Assembly (NCBI GenBank): GCA_031281855.1
Contig: JAITEW010000104.1
Span: 1-11,372, forward strand
Direction: 5' to 3'
Length of the DNA: 11,372 nucleotides
DNA from: Treponema sp.
Lineage (GTDB): Bacteria > Spirochaetota > Spirochaetia > Treponematales > Breznakiellaceae
Made by a program: the position numbers and the translations under genes
Notes under the pieces: generated by a model
Told to the model about the DNA's origin: nothing
Database searches by the model: none
The model's input: the letters and a program-made list of their open reading frames with translations, nothing else
In this document: one piece after another, positions 1 through 6,781 of the stretch
How positions within the stretch are numbered: position 1 is the first letter of the stretch
How the letters are laid out: each line of letters starts with the position of its first letter

Positions 1-1
1 G

Positions 2-865
2 GCGCGTTATGCGCCGCTTTTTATCCTGCCGGCCTTCGCCCTTCTTGCGGTCTTCCAGATCTACCCCATGGCGTCGGGTTTTCTCATCAGCCTGACGGAG
101 TGGAACGGTTTTGACAGCCGTATACCAACGGGATTCGCCAATTTCAAGGCCGCTTTCGGCGATGCTAACTTCAGGGTGGCCCTGCTCAATACCTGTTACT
201 ATGTGGCGGGCTGCGTGCCGGGTACCCTGGTGTTTTCAGTTATCATCGCGTCCTTTTTGAACCAGAAGATCCGGTTTACCTCTTTTTTCCGGGCCCTCTA
301 TTATCTGCCGGCCATTACATCGGGGGTTTCCATTGCCCTCATCTGGCGCTGGATCTTCAACACGAATTACGGTCTCCTCAACGTAATGCTCTACAGCCTG
401 GGCATGAAAGAAATGATCCCCTGGCTTACAAGCACCCGCTATGCCATGCCGGCGGTGATCATCATGAGCGTATGGAAGAGTCTTGGGTCTAATATCATTC
501 TGATATTGGCGGGCCTCCAGTCCGTGCCGGCTGTCTTTCATGAGGCGGCGGTCATAGACGGGGCGAACCGGCGGCAGCGTTTTTTCAAAATAACCCTGCC
601 TATGCTGTCGCCTACCCTGTTCATGGTGATCATCCTGGCCATCATCGGCTCCTTCCAGGTTTTTGACACGGTACTCACCCTCACCAAGGGCGGACCGGGA
701 AACGCGACGCTGGTTATCGTGTACTACATCTACCGGACTGCTTTTGAGAATTTCAACATGGGCTACGCTTCGGCTATGGCCTTCATCCTATTCGCGATCA
801 TCCTGGCGGTTACGATTGTCCAATGGCTTGTCAAGCGCAAGTGGGTCTACTCAGAGGACGAATAA
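2..865 (+). CDS. ABC sugar importer permease, MalF/UgpA type (5' end outside window)
   Basis: Membrane subunit of a CUT1-family ABC importer for sugars, oligosaccharides or glycerol-phosphate-like solutes. The frame is open from base 2, and residues ahead of the first visible ATG (68) are already membrane-like (LFILPAFALLAVFQIYP), so ATG 68 is internal and the true start lies upstream. Several hydrophobic spans follow. The EAA loop that docks on the ATPase is at about nt 542-601 (EAAVIDGANRRQRFFKITLP) and is a near-ideal match to the family pattern EAAxxDGA...F..I.LP. The stop at 863-865 is 10 bases before the next permease, so the two are co-transcribed. The solute-binding protein is probably just upstream. 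No ATPase gene is in the window, as is common where one MsmX-like ATPase serves several importers. Substrate is inferred only from the downstream fucosidase. Confidence 0.95.
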   Translation, partial: ARYAPLFILPAFALLAVFQIYPMASGFLISLTEWNGFDSRIPTGFANFKAAFGDANFRVALLNTCYYVAGCVPGTLVFSVIIASFLNQKIRFTSFFRALYYLPAITSGVSIALIWRWIFNTNYGLLNVMLYSLGMKEMIPWLTSTRYAMPAVIIMSVWKSLGSNIILILAGLQSVPAVFHEAAVIDGANRRQRFFKITLPMLSPTLFMVIILAIIGSFQVFDTVLTLTKGGPGNATLVIVYYIYRTAFENFNMGYASAMAFILFAIILAVTIVQWLVKRKWVYSEDE

Positions 866-875
866 GGAAACTTAC

Positions 876-1706
876 ATGAGAAGAAAATTCAAAGCGATTA
901 ATAACGGCCTTATCTACTTCATACTTTCCATTGGGGCGGTATCAATGGTGGTACCTTTTTTATGGATGGTTTCCACTTCTCTTAAAGAAAAAAAGTCCAT
1001 CAATATGTACCCTCCCCAGTGGATACCGGACCCTGTGGTCTGGGCAAATTATCCTAAGGCCATCAGCGTCTTTCCCTTCTTCCAATACCTTTGGAACACG
1101 TTCAAGATAACGGGCCTCATCGTTCTGGGAATCCTCCTGACATCGGCCCTGGCGGGATACGCCTTTGCCCGGATGCGTTTCCGCTTCCGGGATGCTTTCT
1201 TTATGGTGATACTGGCTGTCATGATGATTCCGGGTCAGGTAACCATGATACCGGTATTCCTCCTTGTTCATGATTTCGGCTGGATCGATTCACACCTTGC
1301 CCTTATCATTCCATCGCTGGTGTCTCCTTTCGGCATCTTTATAATGAGACAGTACTTTCTTACGCTGCCTAAAGACCTTGAAGACGCGGCGTATATAGAC
1401 GGCTGCGCCCCGCCCCGTATCTTCGCGCTGATCATGCTGCCTCTGGCCAGTCCTGCCCTGGCGGCCTTAACGGTACTGACCTTTGTGGGAACCTGGAACT
1501 CTTTTATGTGGCCTCTTTTGCTTATCAGCACAAAGACAAAACAGATGCTGGCTGTGGGGCTCCTCCAGTTTCAAAACCAGTACGGCGGCGAATACAACCT
1601 TATGATGGCGGCCACCTTGCTTTGCCTGGCGCCTATCATGATACTCTATATGTTCACCCAGCGATATTTTATAGAAGGTATCGCAATTTCGGGAATCAAG
1701 GGCTGA
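876..1706 (+). CDS. ABC sugar importer permease, MalG/UgpE type
   Basis: Second membrane subunit of the same CUT1 importer, 276 residues, the normal size. I place the start at ATG 876 because AAGGAAA (864-870) sits 5 bases before it and the product begins MRRKFKAINNGLIYF, a positive N-terminus followed by the first membrane span; the frame is open further upstream but that part overlaps the preceding gene. About six membrane spans are visible. The EAA loop reads EDAAYIDGCAPPRIFALIML (DGC instead of the more usual DGA) and lies in the C-terminal half. The C-terminus FIEGIAISGIKG is typical of MalG-like proteins, which end in a GxxxGxxKG-like tail. It pairs with the upstream permease and is followed 2 bases after its stop by the URO-D-like gene. 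Confidence 0.95.
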   Translation: MRRKFKAINNGLIYFILSIGAVSMVVPFLWMVSTSLKEKKSINMYPPQWIPDPVVWANYPKAISVFPFFQYLWNTFKITGLIVLGILLTSALAGYAFARMRFRFRDAFFMVILAVMMIPGQVTMIPVFLLVHDFGWIDSHLALIIPSLVSPFGIFIMRQYFLTLPKDLEDAAYIDGCAPPRIFALIMLPLASPALAALTVLTFVGTWNSFMWPLLLISTKTKQMLAVGLLQFQNQYGGEYNLMMAATLLCLAPIMILYMFTQRYFIEGIAISGIKG

Positions 1707-1708
1707 CT

Positions 1709-2803
1709 ATGGCAAAACTTTCATACCGGGAAAATTTTATCAGGACCCTTACCTTTTCGGATCCCCAGTGGCTTATTGCCGATATTTATGTAAACCAGGC
1801 GGTCTGGGCCCTCTACAAAGAAAAAATGGAAGCCGTCGCTTTGAGGCATCCAGCGGTGTTCCGTTACAAAAAAGGCAGGGTGGACTATAAGGACCTCCGG
1901 TTCTCTACCGAAGAAATTGATGACAATTATGTTACTGATGTCTGGGGCTGCAAATGGCATTACCCCCTGCGTTACCTTGACGGCGTCTGTATCGCCCATC
2001 CCCTGGAAGATATTGATGCGCTGGACACTTATACTCCGCCGGCTTCACCGGTAAAAGATCTTTCCCCGGAAGAATGGGCTGCGGAAAAGGAAAAAGTTCA
2101 GGCTGAAAAAGAACGCGGCGCCGTTATACAGGGAGGTACGGAACATGGTTTCCTCTTTCTCCGCCATACCTACCTCAGGGGTTTCGAGAACGCCCTTATG
2201 GATTACGCTGATGAGGATATGCATCCGGCGCTTCACCGTATCTATAACATGATCTACGAGTACAACAGGAAACTTGTTGACTTCCACATCAAACGGGGGA
2301 CCGACCTCATGTATTTCGCCGAGGATCTGGGCACCCAGACCGGTACCATCATGGGCCCTCAAGTCTTCCGCGACTGGGTAAAGCCCGTTTACGCGGCGCT
2401 CATGCAGCCCTGCAAAGAAGCGGGCATGTTCGTGGGCCTCCACAGCGACGGCAAAACCTTGGACATTCTGGAGGACCAGATAGAAGCCGGTGTCGATATG
2501 GTGAACCCCCAGGATCTGGTCAACGGCATCGACAACCTGGAACGGCAGATAAAAGGACGGGCCTGCATACAGCTTGACATAGACAGGCAGTCGGTTCTTC
2601 CCTTTGGTACGCCTAAAGATGTAGACGATCTTATTCATGAAGAAGTCGAGAAACTGGGCTCCCCGAAAGGGGGCCTCACTTTCGTCTGCGGCGTTTACCC
2701 CGGCACCCCTCTTGAAAACATTGAGGCCCTTGCCATAGCCCTGGAGAAATACTCCACAAGGTGGCTGCCTCTGGGTGTGAACGCCGAGTTCGTATTATTA
2801 TAG
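1709..2803 (+). CDS. Uroporphyrinogen decarboxylase (URO-D) superfamily protein, possible methyltransferase
   Basis: 364-residue protein with the overall look of the URO-D superfamily, which includes HemE and the zinc/corrinoid methyltransferases (MtaA, MtbA and O-demethylase components). Start ATG 1709 has AAGGG (1698-1702) 6 bases upstream and lies 2 bases after the permease stop. Visible landmarks are YFAEDLGTQTGTIMGPQVFR in the middle, VGLHSDGKTLDILEDQIEAG around H245-G248, GVDMVNPQD after it, and FVCGVYPGTPLENIEAL near C327. In MtaA-type enzymes zinc is held by His-x-Cys plus a later Cys. Here the first pair is H245-S-D247 with no Cys, while C327 is at about the place of the last ligand. 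It is therefore not a standard MtaA, and it lacks the look of a housekeeping HemE. Such proteins recur in sugar clusters and their role is not known to me. Demethylation of O-methyl sugars is a guess. Confidence 0.85.
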   Translation: MAKLSYRENFIRTLTFSDPQWLIADIYVNQAVWALYKEKMEAVALRHPAVFRYKKGRVDYKDLRFSTEEIDDNYVTDVWGCKWHYPLRYLDGVCIAHPLEDIDALDTYTPPASPVKDLSPEEWAAEKEKVQAEKERGAVIQGGTEHGFLFLRHTYLRGFENALMDYADEDMHPALHRIYNMIYEYNRKLVDFHIKRGTDLMYFAEDLGTQTGTIMGPQVFRDWVKPVYAALMQPCKEAGMFVGLHSDGKTLDILEDQIEAGVDMVNPQDLVNGIDNLERQIKGRACIQLDIDRQSVLPFGTPKDVDDLIHEEVEKLGSPKGGLTFVCGVYPGTPLENIEALAIALEKYSTRWLPLGVNAEFVLL

Positions 2804-2856
2804 TAAACATCACTCTCGTGAAAGGCTGGAAAAGTAAATTTTTTTAGCTGTTTCTC

Positions 2857-2885
2857 TTGACATACCAGTATAATGGGTGTATTAT
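2857..2885 (+). promoter_or_regulatory. Sigma-70-type promoter for the fucosidase-ROK pair
   Basis: TTGACA at 2857-2862 is a perfect -35 box. TATTAT at 2880-2885 matches the -10 consensus in 5 of 6 positions with an ideal 17-base spacer. Transcription would begin around 2892, about 40 bases before the fucosidase ATG at 2933. A perfect TATAAT at 2869-2874 lies in the spacer, too close to this -35 to pair with it. The region is strikingly AT-rich against the surrounding coding DNA. I saw no convincing terminator between the URO-D gene stop and this promoter, so read-through from the upstream operon is possible. Confidence 0.75.
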
Positions 2886-2888
2886 TAT

Positions 2889-2905
2889 TTAGTTAATCAA
2901 ACTAA
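2889..2905 (+). promoter_or_regulatory. Probable ROK-repressor operator (inverted repeat)
   Basis: Perfect 6-bp inverted repeat TTAGTT-AATCA-AACTAA, three bases downstream of the -10 box and covering the expected start site, where a bound repressor would block transcription. The TTAGTT/AACTAA half-sites resemble the outer part of operators known for XylR-type ROK repressors of Firmicutes. The second gene of the transcript it controls encodes a ROK protein, so autoregulation is the simplest reading. The repeat is seen; the regulator assignment is inferred. Confidence 0.6.
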
Positions 2906-2932
2906 TTAAATCTGAGAAACAAGGATGAAACG

Positions 2933-4417
2933 ATGGCTGAGCAATTTTCCCCCTCTTTTGAGTCTTTACGGAGTTTTGAGTGTCCCCAATGGTTCAGGGA
3001 CGCCAAACTGGGTTTCTGGAGCCACTGGGGGCCCCAGAGCGTCCCTATGTACGGCGACTGGTATGCCAGGAGCATGTATATCGAAGGAAGCCCCCAGTAC
3101 CTTTACCACCTGCGCCACTATGGGCATCCCTCGAAATTCGGGTACAAGGATCTGGTAAAACTCTGGAAGGCTGAAGCCTTCAACCCTGACGCGCTGATGG
3201 ATCTCTATGTCAAAGCCGGGGCCAGGTACTTTGTGGGCCAGGCTATGCATCACGACCATTTTTTTAATTTCCCTTCAAAACTGAACCGTTTTAATTCCGC
3301 CCAGGTAGGGCCGCTTAAGGATATCTGCGGGCTCTGGAAAAAAGCGGCGGACAATCACGGGCTTCCTTTCGGCCTTACCGAGCACCTGGGGGCCACCTTC
3401 TCGTGGTGGAACGTCAACAAAGGCGCCGACAACTACGGTCCTTACGCGGGGGTTCCCTATGACGGCAACGATCCCGCGTACCGGGATTTTTACCTGGACA
3501 ACTTCGAACACTACACGAAAGGCGAAGACAACAGCAATATAAAAACCTGGTACACTCCTAATCCCAAACACCACGCCTACTGGCTTTCGGTTATGAAGGA
3601 ACTCATCGATCTCTATACTCCGGATCTTCTGTATTCCGACGGGGGGCTTCCCTTCGGCAGGCGCGGGCAGGATCATGAGGGCTACCATGCTCCGGAGACT
3701 GACGCCGATTACCGGTGGGGTCTTGAGGCTGTGGCTTATCTTTACAATAAGTCCGCCGAAAAACACGGCAAAAACCGGGCGATCTACAATCAGAAAGATC
3801 GCCGTGAGGAAATATACTCCATCGGCGTCCTGGACATCGAAAAGAGCCAGCTTCCTGGGATCAACCCCCGGCCCTGGCAGACCGATACCTGTATCGGCAA
3901 CTGGTTCTACGATGTACGGCAGGTTTTCAAGCAGCCTGGGCATATCATCGAAATGCTCATCGACATTGCGTCCAAAAACGGCACTATGCTCCTCAATATA
4001 CTCCAGCGTCCTGACGGTACTATCGATGAGGAAATCCAGTACACGCTTAAAGAAATGGCGTCCTGGGTTCCTGTCTGCGGCGAAGGGATCTACGGCACCC
4101 GGCCCTGGCGGATTTCCGGTGAAGGTTATTCCAGCGTGCTCATCGAGGGGTTCAGGGAAGAGAAGGTTTCCTGGACAGAGACGGATTTCCGCTTCACTTC
4201 AAAGGGAAACACGGTTTACGCTTTTATCATGAAAGCCGTTGAAAACGGGACCGCGGTAATCAGGAGCTTTAAGCCTGATGACAAGGTCCGTTCGGTCAGG
4301 CTCCTGGGAAGCGGCCCGGTTCCTTATAGCCAGAATTTCGGGGTCCTGACCGTAAAGCTCCCGGAAAAGCTCCCTACGGCTTATACCAACTGTCTCGCGG
4401 TGGAGCTGGCAGGGTAG
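2933..4417 (+). CDS. Cytoplasmic alpha-L-fucosidase, glycoside hydrolase family 29
   Basis: Releases L-fucose from fucosylated oligosaccharides with retention of configuration. 494 residues, usual for GH29: an N-terminal (beta/alpha)8-like catalytic domain to about residue 370, then a beta-sandwich. Family marks are WFRDAKLGFWSHWGPQSVP from W20, GDWYARSMYIEG after it, the MHHDHFFNFPSK segment, and LLYSDGG, where D236 fits the catalytic nucleophile. The acid/base residue is not conserved across the family and I cannot name it. There is no signal peptide, so it acts in the cytoplasm on imported sugar, which fits the permeases upstream. Start ATG 2933 has AAGGA (2921-2925) 7 bases ahead; an ATG at 2925 opens only a short other frame. 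It is 2 bases from the ROK gene and is preceded by its own promoter and operator. Substrate linkage is not predictable. Confidence 0.93.
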   Translation: MAEQFSPSFESLRSFECPQWFRDAKLGFWSHWGPQSVPMYGDWYARSMYIEGSPQYLYHLRHYGHPSKFGYKDLVKLWKAEAFNPDALMDLYVKAGARYFVGQAMHHDHFFNFPSKLNRFNSAQVGPLKDICGLWKKAADNHGLPFGLTEHLGATFSWWNVNKGADNYGPYAGVPYDGNDPAYRDFYLDNFEHYTKGEDNSNIKTWYTPNPKHHAYWLSVMKELIDLYTPDLLYSDGGLPFGRRGQDHEGYHAPETDADYRWGLEAVAYLYNKSAEKHGKNRAIYNQKDRREEIYSIGVLDIEKSQLPGINPRPWQTDTCIGNWFYDVRQVFKQPGHIIEMLIDIASKNGTMLLNILQRPDGTIDEEIQYTLKEMASWVPVCGEGIYGTRPWRISGEGYSSVLIEGFREEKVSWTETDFRFTSKGNTVYAFIMKAVENGTAVIRSFKPDDKVRSVRLLGSGPVPYSQNFGVLTVKLPEKLPTAYTNCLAVELAG

Positions 4418-4419
4418 CG

Positions 4420-5640
4420 GTGCGCTCGTACACCAAGGTTGATAAGCTTAGGATTGCGCAGACCAACAAGTACAATGTCTTCGGCTGCCTGCTCCGGGAA
4501 GGGCCTATCAACCGGGCGGCTATCGCCAAGCGCACGGATCTGAGCGTTCCTACGATTATGGCCATTACCGGGGAGCTCCTGGAAAAAGGGGCTGTCCGGT
4601 CCCTGGGCAAAGGGGAGTCCAGCGCGGGGAAACCTCCGGAGATGCTGGAAGCTGTGCCCGAGGCGTTTTATGTCGCCGGCGTGGACCTGGGACGCACCGC
4701 GGTACGGCTTGTGGTGAACAACGCCGCTGCCCGGGAGGTCCTGTGTTACACCGAGGCCACAGGGGACCCGTTTCCTGAGGACGTTTTTATCGCCAGGCTG
4801 GAAAAACTCATCCGTTCCAGGCTTGCCGCTTTGGGCGGCGCGGGGGATCGCGTCCTTGGCGCCGGGGTTGCCATGCCGGGGCTTATTGAAAGCGGCACCG
4901 GCAGGGTGCTCATCTCCCCGGACTTCGGGTGGAAAGATGTGCCTCTCCAGGAGAACCTGGGCGGAAAGCTGCCCTTCAGGGTGCTGGTGAGAAATTCCAA
5001 CCACGCCCTGGCGCTGAACGAGAGCAGCCGCCGAGGGGACGAGTACAAAGCGACGTTCTGCGTGAACCTTGGCTACGGTATAGGCGCGGCCCTTGTCGTA
5101 GGGGAGGAGCTTTATTCCGGCGCTGGAGGAACCAGCGGCGAACTGGGCCACAGCGTGGTGGAGAAGAACGGCCCTCTCTGCAAGTGCGGGAATTCAGGAT
5201 GCCTCGAATCGGTAGCTTCCGGCGAGGCTATAGCCAGGCAGGCGTCCACAGTAGTCGCCCACCACGGCAGGTCAAAAATGGCCGAACTCTGCGGAGGGGA
5301 CCCTTCAAAGCTGGACGCCGGTATGGTTTTCCAGGCTGCTGAAGCCGGGGACAGGGGGGCCCAGAAGATCATCGCCGCCGCTGCGGACTATATCGGAATG
5401 GGGCTTTCCACCGCGGTAAACGTCCTGGACCCCGACAGGGTGATACTCTGCGGAGGGCTCATGAAAAACGGGCCTTCGTTTCTGGATATGATCAGATCCG
5501 GCATGGAAGATCATATTATGCCCCGGTCTGACCGGAAGCTTGAAGTTACCGCAGGGACCCTGGAGGAATTCAGCACCGCCCAGGGCGCCTGCCGCGCTTT
5601 GATGAACGTCCTTTGGGCCGAGCGTGCCCTGCCTATCTAG
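4420..5640 (+). CDS. ROK-family transcriptional repressor (NagC/Mlc/XylR type)
   Basis: 406 residues: an N-terminal winged helix-turn-helix (about residues 15-60, NVFGCLLREGPINRAAIAKR then LSVPTIMAITGELLEKGAV) fused to a ROK sugar-kinase-fold domain. The ROK zinc site is intact: H244 in GELGHS and C254, C256, C261 in CKCGNSGCLE. The nucleotide-binding turn DLGRT starts at D89. The kinase catalytic Asp, normally in an NDxN motif, is replaced at N192-S193-N194, so it should sense sugar but not phosphorylate it, as expected of a repressor. I use GTG 4420: it is 2 bases after the fucosidase stop with AGGG (4411-4414) 5 bases ahead, and the next in-frame Met lies inside the HTH. It probably binds the 2889-2905 operator, released by fucose or a fucosyl sugar (inferred). 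Confidence 0.93.
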   Translation: MRSYTKVDKLRIAQTNKYNVFGCLLREGPINRAAIAKRTDLSVPTIMAITGELLEKGAVRSLGKGESSAGKPPEMLEAVPEAFYVAGVDLGRTAVRLVVNNAAAREVLCYTEATGDPFPEDVFIARLEKLIRSRLAALGGAGDRVLGAGVAMPGLIESGTGRVLISPDFGWKDVPLQENLGGKLPFRVLVRNSNHALALNESSRRGDEYKATFCVNLGYGIGAALVVGEELYSGAGGTSGELGHSVVEKNGPLCKCGNSGCLESVASGEAIARQASTVVAHHGRSKMAELCGGDPSKLDAGMVFQAAEAGDRGAQKIIAAAADYIGMGLSTAVNVLDPDRVILCGGLMKNGPSFLDMIRSGMEDHIMPRSDRKLEVTAGTLEEFSTAQGACRALMNVLWAERALPI

Positions 5641-5643
5641 TGT

Positions 5644-5692
5644 CTGTCCACACGAGGGACAGCGAATTACAGGGCGTCCTTGATGATGCCCT
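5644..5692 (+). other. Two adjacent hairpins between ROK and dehydrogenase genes
   Basis: The 79-base gap holds a perfect hairpin CTGTCC (5644-5649) / GGACAG (5657-5662) with a 7-base loop, and a second, AGGGCGTC (5671-5678) / GATGCCCT (5685-5692), with one G-T pair and a 6-base loop. Neither is followed by a T-run (only TATCATAG), so they are not clear terminators. They could be a weak terminator, an RNA-processing site or chance. I saw no strong promoter here, so the dehydrogenases may be expressed by read-through from the fucosidase promoter. Confidence 0.35.
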
Positions 5693-5719
5693 TATCATAG
5701 GAATATACGGAGGAAAATT

Positions 5720-6781
5720 ATGGAAGGAACCATGAAGGGAGCGTATCTCCCCGGAAACAGCACGGTAGTGCTCAAGGATGTGCCTATCCCCAAACCGGGA
5801 CATGGGCAGGTACTGGTAAAGACCAAGTCCTGCACTATCTGCGGCAGCGATATCCGGGCGATTTACCGGGAGCACACCGGCAAGGGCGCCGAGGGCTATC
5901 AGAACGTTATCGCCGGGCACGAACCCTGCGGACAGGTGGTGGAAGAAGGGCCGGGGATCAGGCGCTTTAAGAAAGGCTCCCGGGTCATTGTGTACCATAT
6001 TTCCGGCTGCGGCGTCTGCCACGACTGCCGCATGGGCTACATGATTTCCTGTTCCTCCCCTCTCAGGGCGGCTTACGGCTGGCAGCGGGACGGGGGTATG
6101 GCGGAGTACATGCTCTGTGACGAGAAGGATCTGGTGGAACTTCCCGATTCCCTCTCTTATACCGACGGCGCCCAGGTGGCCTGCGGTTTCGGCACTGTCT
6201 ACGAAGCTATTATGAAAGTAGGGGTTTCGGGGAATGACAATGTCCTGGTAGTGGGCCTGGGGCCCGTGGGGCTGGCAACCGCCATGCTCTGCAAGGCCAT
6301 GGGGGCCGGGAAGATCTTCGGCATCGAAGCCAACGGCTTCCGCGTTGATTTGGCGAAGAAACTCGATCTCTTTGACAAGGTCCTCCAGGCTGCTGAATCC
6401 AATGTTGACGAGATCAAATCCCTTACCGGCGGCAGCGGCGTGGAGCGGTCCTTCGACGCTTCGGCCAGCGACAAGGGCCGGGCAGCGGCCATCAGGGCCG
6501 CCAGGCAATGGGGAAAAATCGCCTTTGTGGGCGAAGGCAACACCGTCAGCTTCAACCCCAGCCCGGACATCATCCATCCCCAGAAGAGCATCTACGGCTC
6601 CTGGGTAACCAGCATCTGGCTTATGGAAGACCTGGTGGAACGCCTGGTCCGCTGGAACCTTCACCCCGATATCCTGGTGACCCACCGGTTCCCACTGGAA
6701 AAAGCCGATGAAGCCTACAAGCTGATGGACCGCGGCCAATGCGGCAAAGTGGCGGTGTGTTTTGATTCGGAGTTGAAATGA
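5720..6781 (+). CDS. Zinc-dependent medium-chain alcohol/polyol dehydrogenase
   Basis: 353-residue MDR-superfamily enzyme of the sorbitol/threonine dehydrogenase-like group, interconverting a secondary alcohol or sugar hydroxyl with a ketone or aldehyde. Catalytic zinc ligands are visible as C41 (CGSD) and H67-E68 (GHE). The structural zinc lobe has C97, C100, C103 and C111 with the usual 2-2-7 spacing. The Rossmann turn is GLGPVG from G179. E203 at the end of the second strand (FGIEANGFR) is the acidic residue that favours NAD over NADP. Start ATG 5720 has a perfect GGAGG (5709-5713) 6 bases ahead; ATG 5732 is a weaker alternative. The stop overlaps the next start by 4 bases (ATGA), so the two enzymes are translationally coupled. 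The substrate is not evident; lying downstream of a fucosidase suggests a deoxy-sugar or lactaldehyde-type compound, but only by context. Confidence 0.92.
   Translation: MEGTMKGAYLPGNSTVVLKDVPIPKPGHGQVLVKTKSCTICGSDIRAIYREHTGKGAEGYQNVIAGHEPCGQVVEEGPGIRRFKKGSRVIVYHISGCGVCHDCRMGYMISCSSPLRAAYGWQRDGGMAEYMLCDEKDLVELPDSLSYTDGAQVACGFGTVYEAIMKVGVSGNDNVLVVGLGPVGLATAMLCKAMGAGKIFGIEANGFRVDLAKKLDLFDKVLQAAESNVDEIKSLTGGSGVERSFDASASDKGRAAAIRAARQWGKIAFVGEGNTVSFNPSPDIIHPQKSIYGSWVTSIWLMEDLVERLVRWNLHPDILVTHRFPLEKADEAYKLMDRGQCGKVAVCFDSELK

Noticed and set aside
2045..2638. Long minus-strand open frame (197 codons) under the URO-D gene
   Set aside because: Shadow of a well-supported + strand gene with clear family motifs; the same applies to the minus frames under the fucosidase, ROK and dehydrogenase genes.
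2857..2874. TTGACA with perfect TATAAT at 2869-2874 as the promoter
   Set aside because: Only 6 bases separate the two boxes. The TATTAT at 2880-2885 gives a 17-base spacer and is preferred.
2925..3158. Short open frame from ATG 2925 overlapping the fucosidase start
   Set aside because: Different frame from the GH29 motifs, which begin within 20 residues of ATG 2933.
5644..5692. Strong terminator between the ROK and dehydrogenase genes
   Set aside because: Stems are present but no T-run follows, so it is listed only as structure.
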